Notes under the pieces: generated by a model | The model's database searches: none | What the model was told of the DNA's origin: nothing | Seen by the model: only the letters and a program-made list of their open reading frames with translations | Program-made: the position numbers and the translations under genes | Origin: Mucilaginibacter gossypii | Lineage (GTDB): Bacteria > Bacteroidota > Bacteroidia > Sphingobacteriales > Sphingobacteriaceae | Assembly (NCBI RefSeq): GCF_900100945.1 | Contig: NZ_FNCG01000008.1 | Span: forward strand, 1 to 64,000 | DNA: 64,000 nucleotides | Direction of reading: 5' to 3' | In this document: positions 60,292 through 64,000 of the stretch, in pieces | Layout of the letters: every line of letters starts with the position of its first letter | Numbering within the stretch: the first letter of the stretch is position 1

Positions 60292-61401
60292 ATGGAGAGT
60301 TGCATTAGTGCTATCGGGATAGCAAATCCCGCCAATCGGATTGCCCAGCAGGATATTTACCATTTCATGGCTAACGCCTTTGGGCTGGATGCAACCAATG
60401 CAGCAAGATTAAAGGGGATTTATGACCATTCCGGAATTGATTACCGCTATTCGGTAATTCCTGATTTTGGCTATCGGGATGCGGCAGATTTCACCTTTTT
60501 TGAACAGTCGGCAGGGCTCGAACCATTCCCTGACACACAGAAAAGGTTAAAGCTTTACGAAAAGGAAGCTATCGCCATAGCTGTAAATGCCGCAAAAAGC
60601 TGTCTTCAAAAATTTGGAGATGACATTACCGGCAGCATTACACACCTGGTAACCATTAGCTGTACGGGTATGCACGCACCTGGGATTGATATCGAACTTG
60701 TGGACCGGCTGCAGCTAAACTGCGATACCGAACGTACCTGCATCAACTTTATGGGCTGCTACGGTGCCATAAACGGGCTCAAAGTAGCCGACTATATCTG
60801 CCGCGCCGATGCCGGTGCCAAAGTGCTTGTTGTTAGTGTAGAGCTTTGTACGCTTCATTTTCAAAAAGTGAATACGCTGGATAACTGGGTTGCTAATTCG
60901 CTATTTTCAGATGGGGCTGCTGCCGTTTTGGTCGAAAATACGGCCAATCGTTTAGGCAGCGGCAATTACTTTTTACTCAAAAACTTCTATTCAGAATTTG
61001 TTACTGAAGCACGTAATGAGATGGGTTGGTATGTGGGCAACACAGGTTTTGAAATGAAACTCACCTCCAAGGTATCCAAGCAAATTAAGAAACATATCAA
61101 ATCACTTACCCAGCGCTTTTTGCAAAAGGCCAAAACTAAGATGGATGATATTACTGCTTATGCTGTTCACCCCGGCGGGCGCACCATTTTAGAAGCAGTG
61201 GAAGACGCCCTGGAATTACCTGAAGAAAGCAACGCCTTTGCTTACCAGGTTTTGCAGGAGTACGGTAATATGTCGTCGGCCACAATTTTGTTTGTACTGG
61301 ATAAAATGCTGAAGGCAGGTAACCTGGTCGATCAAAAGATCCTGAGTTTTGCCTTCGGTCCGGGTTTAACCGTTGAAGGGATGATACTTGAAATGCATTA
61401 A
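60292..61401 (+). CDS. Type III polyketide synthase (chalcone/alkylresorcinol synthase fold)
   Basis: A 369-aa homodimeric thiolase-fold enzyme. The Cys-His-Asn triad is seen at C156 (NFMGCYGAINGLK), H293 (AVHPGGRTIL) and N326 (EYGNMSSATI), so it should be active. The C-terminal GFGPG loop reads AFGPGLTVEGM. It condenses malonyl-CoA with a starter, usually a fatty acyl chain in bacteria, to give alkylresorcinols, pyrones or related rings. It lies 18 bases after YceI and 6 bases before the FAD oxidoreductase gene. Chain length of the starter cannot be predicted. Confidence 0.93.
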   Translation: MESCISAIGIANPANRIAQQDIYHFMANAFGLDATNAARLKGIYDHSGIDYRYSVIPDFGYRDAADFTFFEQSAGLEPFPDTQKRLKLYEKEAIAIAVNAAKSCLQKFGDDITGSITHLVTISCTGMHAPGIDIELVDRLQLNCDTERTCINFMGCYGAINGLKVADYICRADAGAKVLVVSVELCTLHFQKVNTLDNWVANSLFSDGAAAVLVENTANRLGSGNYFLLKNFYSEFVTEARNEMGWYVGNTGFEMKLTSKVSKQIKKHIKSLTQRFLQKAKTKMDDITAYAVHPGGRTILEAVEDALELPEESNAFAYQVLQEYGNMSSATILFVLDKMLKAGNLVDQKILSFAFGPGLTVEGMILEMH

Positions 61402-61407
61402 GCCATC

Positions 61408-62532
61408 ATGAGCGATGTAATTGTAATTGGCGGGGGCCTGGCCGGGTTGTTTAACGCCATATTGTTGAACGGTGCCGGTCTGAAGGTTACAGTTATTGAA
61501 AAAAAGACTTACCCCATGCACCGCGTTTGTGGTGAATATATCTCGAACGAGGTGATCCCTTTTTTGTCTTCGTTGGGCATCGACCTTGATGAACTAAACG
61601 TTGCCCGGATCAACAGGCTGGAGGTAACAGCAGCATCTGGTACCAAACTTTCGCAAAAGCTTGACCTGGGCGGTTTTGGTTTAAGCAGGTTTACTTTCGA
61701 TAATTTTCTGTACCAAAAAGCCCTCGCCGAAGGAGTTGATATTTTAACAGGCACACGGGTGGAGGATATTCGTTTTGCTGGCGAAAAATTTGAAGTGGTA
61801 ACTCCCGGCGAAACATTAACAGCCCCGTTGGCTATCGGCTCGTTTGGTAAACGATCCAACCTCGATCAAAAACTTAAACGACCGTTCTTTTATAAACGCA
61901 GCCCATACCTGGCCGTAAAATTCCATTTGCAGATGGATTTCCCACAGGACCTCATCCAGCTTAATAATTATAAAGACGGCTATTGTGGGGTAAGCAAAAC
62001 CGATGGCGACAGGTATTGCATGTGCTATATGGCCCATCGTGATGACCTGCGCAAGTATGGTACTTTACAGGCTTTAGAAGAGAACGTGATCCGCAAAAAC
62101 CCTTACCTCGATGAGATCTTTCGTAACGCCAGGTTTTTACTGGATAAACCTGAAGTGATCAACGAAATCTCCTTTGAGAAAAAAGCGCCTGTTGATAATC
62201 ATATCCTGATGAGCGGAGACACCGCCGGGATGATAGCCCCACTTTGCGGTAACGGCATGACCATGGCCATTCATTCGGCCAAAATCCTTTCCGAAAAGAT
62301 CATTACACACTATAAACCGGGCAGCTTTAATCCTGAAAAGCGCGCCAGCCTTGAGCAGGATTATGCCCAAAGCTGGAACAAACAGTTTGCGCAAAGGCTT
62401 TGGGTTGGCCGGCAGTTACAGCGTTTGTTTGGCAACGATAACATGACGGCCCTTACTTTAAATACGCTCAATCACCTGCCTTCTGTTGCACAATACCTGA
62501 TAAGTAAAACTCACGGCCAACCATTTGTATAG
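61408..62532 (+). CDS. FAD-dependent oxidoreductase (geranylgeranyl-reductase/FixC-like)
   Basis: A 374-aa flavoprotein. It begins VIVIGGGLAGLFNAILL with the GxGxxG dinucleotide motif, followed by CGEYISNEVIPFL. The second FAD motif is GDTAGMIAPLCGNGMTMAIHSA (in parts, near residue 270). The family includes monooxygenases that hydroxylate aromatic rings and saturase-type reductases. Between a type III PKS and a methyltransferase, ring hydroxylation is the likeliest role, as in the srsABC phenolic-lipid system of Streptomyces; reduction of a prenyl chain is the alternative. The 6-base gap to the PKS shows co-translation. Confidence 0.88.
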   Translation: MSDVIVIGGGLAGLFNAILLNGAGLKVTVIEKKTYPMHRVCGEYISNEVIPFLSSLGIDLDELNVARINRLEVTAASGTKLSQKLDLGGFGLSRFTFDNFLYQKALAEGVDILTGTRVEDIRFAGEKFEVVTPGETLTAPLAIGSFGKRSNLDQKLKRPFFYKRSPYLAVKFHLQMDFPQDLIQLNNYKDGYCGVSKTDGDRYCMCYMAHRDDLRKYGTLQALEENVIRKNPYLDEIFRNARFLLDKPEVINEISFEKKAPVDNHILMSGDTAGMIAPLCGNGMTMAIHSAKILSEKIITHYKPGSFNPEKRASLEQDYAQSWNKQFAQRLWVGRQLQRLFGNDNMTALTLNTLNHLPSVAQYLISKTHGQPFV

Positions 62533-62550
62533 TTCAGGCGTATATATTAT

Positions 62551-63249
62551 ATGCCCGATTTAAGTTACCGTACCGATATGCTGGAGATCATGGATGATTT
62601 TGATCTCCCATCAGCCGAAATAAACCCAGTGCTTGAAGGTTTGGGAAAGATGAATGCCTTGTTTGGTGGTCATAAAAGCATCATCGGCTCGTTGAAAAAG
62701 CTTCCCATCTACAATGGTTATTCGGTAATTGATTGGGGCTGTGGAGGAGGAGACACCCTGATAGCTATTGCTAAATGGGCCGAAAGCAAGCAAATCGATC
62801 TTAACTTAAACGGCGTTGACGCAGCACAGGCTGCTATTAATTATGCCCGAAAACAGGCAATGGATTATAACAATATTAATTTTATCCAAGCCGATGTTAT
62901 TGACGAAGCATATCTCATTAAACCGGCTGATGTGATCATTTGCAGCCTGTTTACACACCATTTTGATGATGACCGCTGGATTAAGCTCATCAAAAACATG
63001 CAAGCCTCGGCACAAAAAGGAATTATCATTACCGACCTGCACCGTCACTGGCTTTTATATCATGCCATAGTGTTTATAACCCATGTTTTTACCCGTAGTG
63101 CCATGGCCCAAAATGATGGTCCGCTTTCGGTTAAGCGCGGTTTTAAAAGGTACGAATTGTTAGCTTTATTAAAAAAAGCACAAATTGATAATTTTAAATT
63201 AACATGGCGCTGGCCTTTCAGGTGGGAGTTAATCATCTATAAATCGTAG
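62551..63249 (+). CDS. Class I SAM-dependent methyltransferase
   Basis: A 232-aa methyltransferase. SAM motif I is VIDWGCGGGDTLIAIA (about residue 58), and motif II/III parts are GVDAAQAAINYAR and ADVIICSLFTHHFDD. The C-terminal end includes ITDLHRHWLLYHAIVFI, typical of the small-molecule methyltransferases linked to type III PKS genes in Bacteroidota. It is the last biosynthetic gene of the operon, 18 bases after the oxidoreductase. O- or C-methylation of a phenolic lipid is likely. Confidence 0.9.
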   Translation: MPDLSYRTDMLEIMDDFDLPSAEINPVLEGLGKMNALFGGHKSIIGSLKKLPIYNGYSVIDWGCGGGDTLIAIAKWAESKQIDLNLNGVDAAQAAINYARKQAMDYNNINFIQADVIDEAYLIKPADVIICSLFTHHFDDDRWIKLIKNMQASAQKGIIITDLHRHWLLYHAIVFITHVFTRSAMAQNDGPLSVKRGFKRYELLALLKKAQIDNFKLTWRWPFRWELIIYKS

Positions 63250-63258
63250 CTTTACGCT

Positions 63259-64000
63259 ATGAATTTGCGTGTACTGGTTTTAACAACCTCGCTTGGCGTG
63301 GCAATTACGCTCTCGGCCGTTAATTTTTATTTTCAGCATAAATGGTACGATGTAATGGTTACTTTCTCGGTGGCCCTTGGTGTAAGTTACTTCGTTTTTT
63401 ACTACCTCATCGAAAAATACATCTACTCCCGTATCAAGCTAATTTACAAACTGATCCATAACCTGAAATTAGGACGCGACCTTAGAGATGCCCTTGGAGA
63501 ACACGTGAGCGCCAACCCCATTGCCGATGTAGAGCAGGAGGTTAAGGAATGGGCAAAACAGAAAAAGACCGAGATAGACGAACTCCGCAAACAGGAAAAA
63601 TTTCGCCGTGATTTTTTATCCAATATCTCGCACGAGTTTAAAACCCCGCTATTTGCTATCCAGGGTTACATTGAGGCCCTGCAGGATGATGATTTTGATG
63701 ATAAGGAAATGGCCCGCCAGTTTTTGGAAAAAGCTTCAAAAAATGTTGACCGGCTAAGCTACCTGATCAAAGACCTTGATGAAATTTCCAAACTTGAATC
63801 GGGCGAGATGCCTATTAATTACACTAAATTCAAGATCAACGACCTGATCAAAGAGGTTTTTGAATCATTGGAGATCAAAGGCAAGCAGTACCACATTAAA
63901 CTTATATTTAAGCAAAAGTACGATGAGCCTATTGTAGTGAATGCCGACAGGGAAAAAATAAGACAGGTGCTCGTGAACCTGATAGATAATTCGTTTAAGT
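63259..64000 (+). CDS. Membrane sensor histidine kinase, cut by window end
   Basis: The first 247 residues of a PhoR-type kinase. Two membrane helices (about 5-25 and 33-52) flank a very short extracytoplasmic loop, so it has no large sensor domain. After a helical linker (EVKEWAKQKKTEIDELRKQEKF) the phospho-acceptor is in FLSNISHEFKTPLFAIQGY. The ATPase N box starts at VLVNLIDNSFK where the window ends. It begins 9 bases after the methyltransferase gene, so it may belong to the same transcript and could report on membrane state. A response regulator gene may follow outside the window. Confidence 0.92.
   Translation, partial: MNLRVLVLTTSLGVAITLSAVNFYFQHKWYDVMVTFSVALGVSYFVFYYLIEKYIYSRIKLIYKLIHNLKLGRDLRDALGEHVSANPIADVEQEVKEWAKQKKTEIDELRKQEKFRRDFLSNISHEFKTPLFAIQGYIEALQDDDFDDKEMARQFLEKASKNVDRLSYLIKDLDEISKLESGEMPINYTKFKINDLIKEVFESLEIKGKQYHIKLIFKQKYDEPIVVNADREKIRQVLVNLIDNSFK

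Noticed and set aside
1-64000. CRISPR array, tRNA or rRNA genes
   Set aside because: No regularly spaced repeats and no tRNA or rRNA signatures found on reading; absence not verified with software.

Overview
The window looks like a chromosome segment of a Bacteroidota bacterium, most likely a Sphingobacteriaceae member close to Mucilaginibacter or Pedobacter. This is inferred from gene content, from promoters with the TAnnTTTG -7 box typical of the phylum, from weak Shine-Dalgarno sites, and from several TTG start codons. No tRNA, rRNA or CRISPR array was seen. About 60 genes are supported, mostly housekeeping or accessory metabolism, with short operons, many intergenic palindromes and two insertion-sequence remnants or copies.

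Layout. 1-655: C-terminal end of an IS4-family transposase, then palindromes. 656-3353 (minus): hisS and a PldA-like outer-membrane protein. 4315-7512: 3-keto-sugar module (DUF1080 lyase/hydrolase, FeS-containing GMC dehydrogenase, Tat-type small subunit). 8120-12369: zinc alcohol dehydrogenase plus esterase, an orphan gene, a GreA-like protein and a glycine-rich RRM protein. 12523-21626: histidine kinase, dienelactone hydrolase, flippase-like plus GT2 pair, peptide ABC permease, SpoIIE phosphatase, rnhB, GT4. 21707-25254 (minus): circularly permuted ATP-grasp / alpha-E / transglutaminase operon. 25453-31097: AraC/quinone-oxidoreductase divergent pair, small minus-strand genes, an AraC gene broken by a 173-bp tandem duplication, and a YoeB toxin operon with a non-canonical antitoxin. 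31215-34650 (minus): beta-lactamase-fold hydrolase and amidohydrolase.

34778-46728: mutL, two rhomboids, an EEP nuclease/phosphatase, cysS, secreted proteins, MoxR plus SurA-like PPIase, rdgB. 46906-57001: small ORF, lipoprotein, lactonase-like propeller, a pseudouridine synthase with a long repetitive basic N-terminus, a lytic transglycosylase, uvrA, a YefM/YoeB toxin-antitoxin pair and a DUF885 peptidase-like lipoprotein. 57290-58625: an IS110-family element. 58731-64000: a biosynthetic locus with UbiA prenyltransferase (minus) divergent from YceI, type III polyketide synthase, FAD oxidoreductase and methyltransferase, followed by a sensor kinase cut by the window end.

The most interesting candidates are the type III PKS/UbiA/YceI locus (possibly a polyketide-derived lipid quinone or prenylated phenolic), the 3-keto-sugar dehydrogenase module, the duplication-broken AraC gene, the two YoeB toxins with unrelated antitoxins, a three-way-junction inverted-repeat element at 7622-7726, and the family of iterated-phrase inverted repeats that fills several intergenic gaps. 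Functions are read from sequence motifs and family knowledge; no database search was possible.
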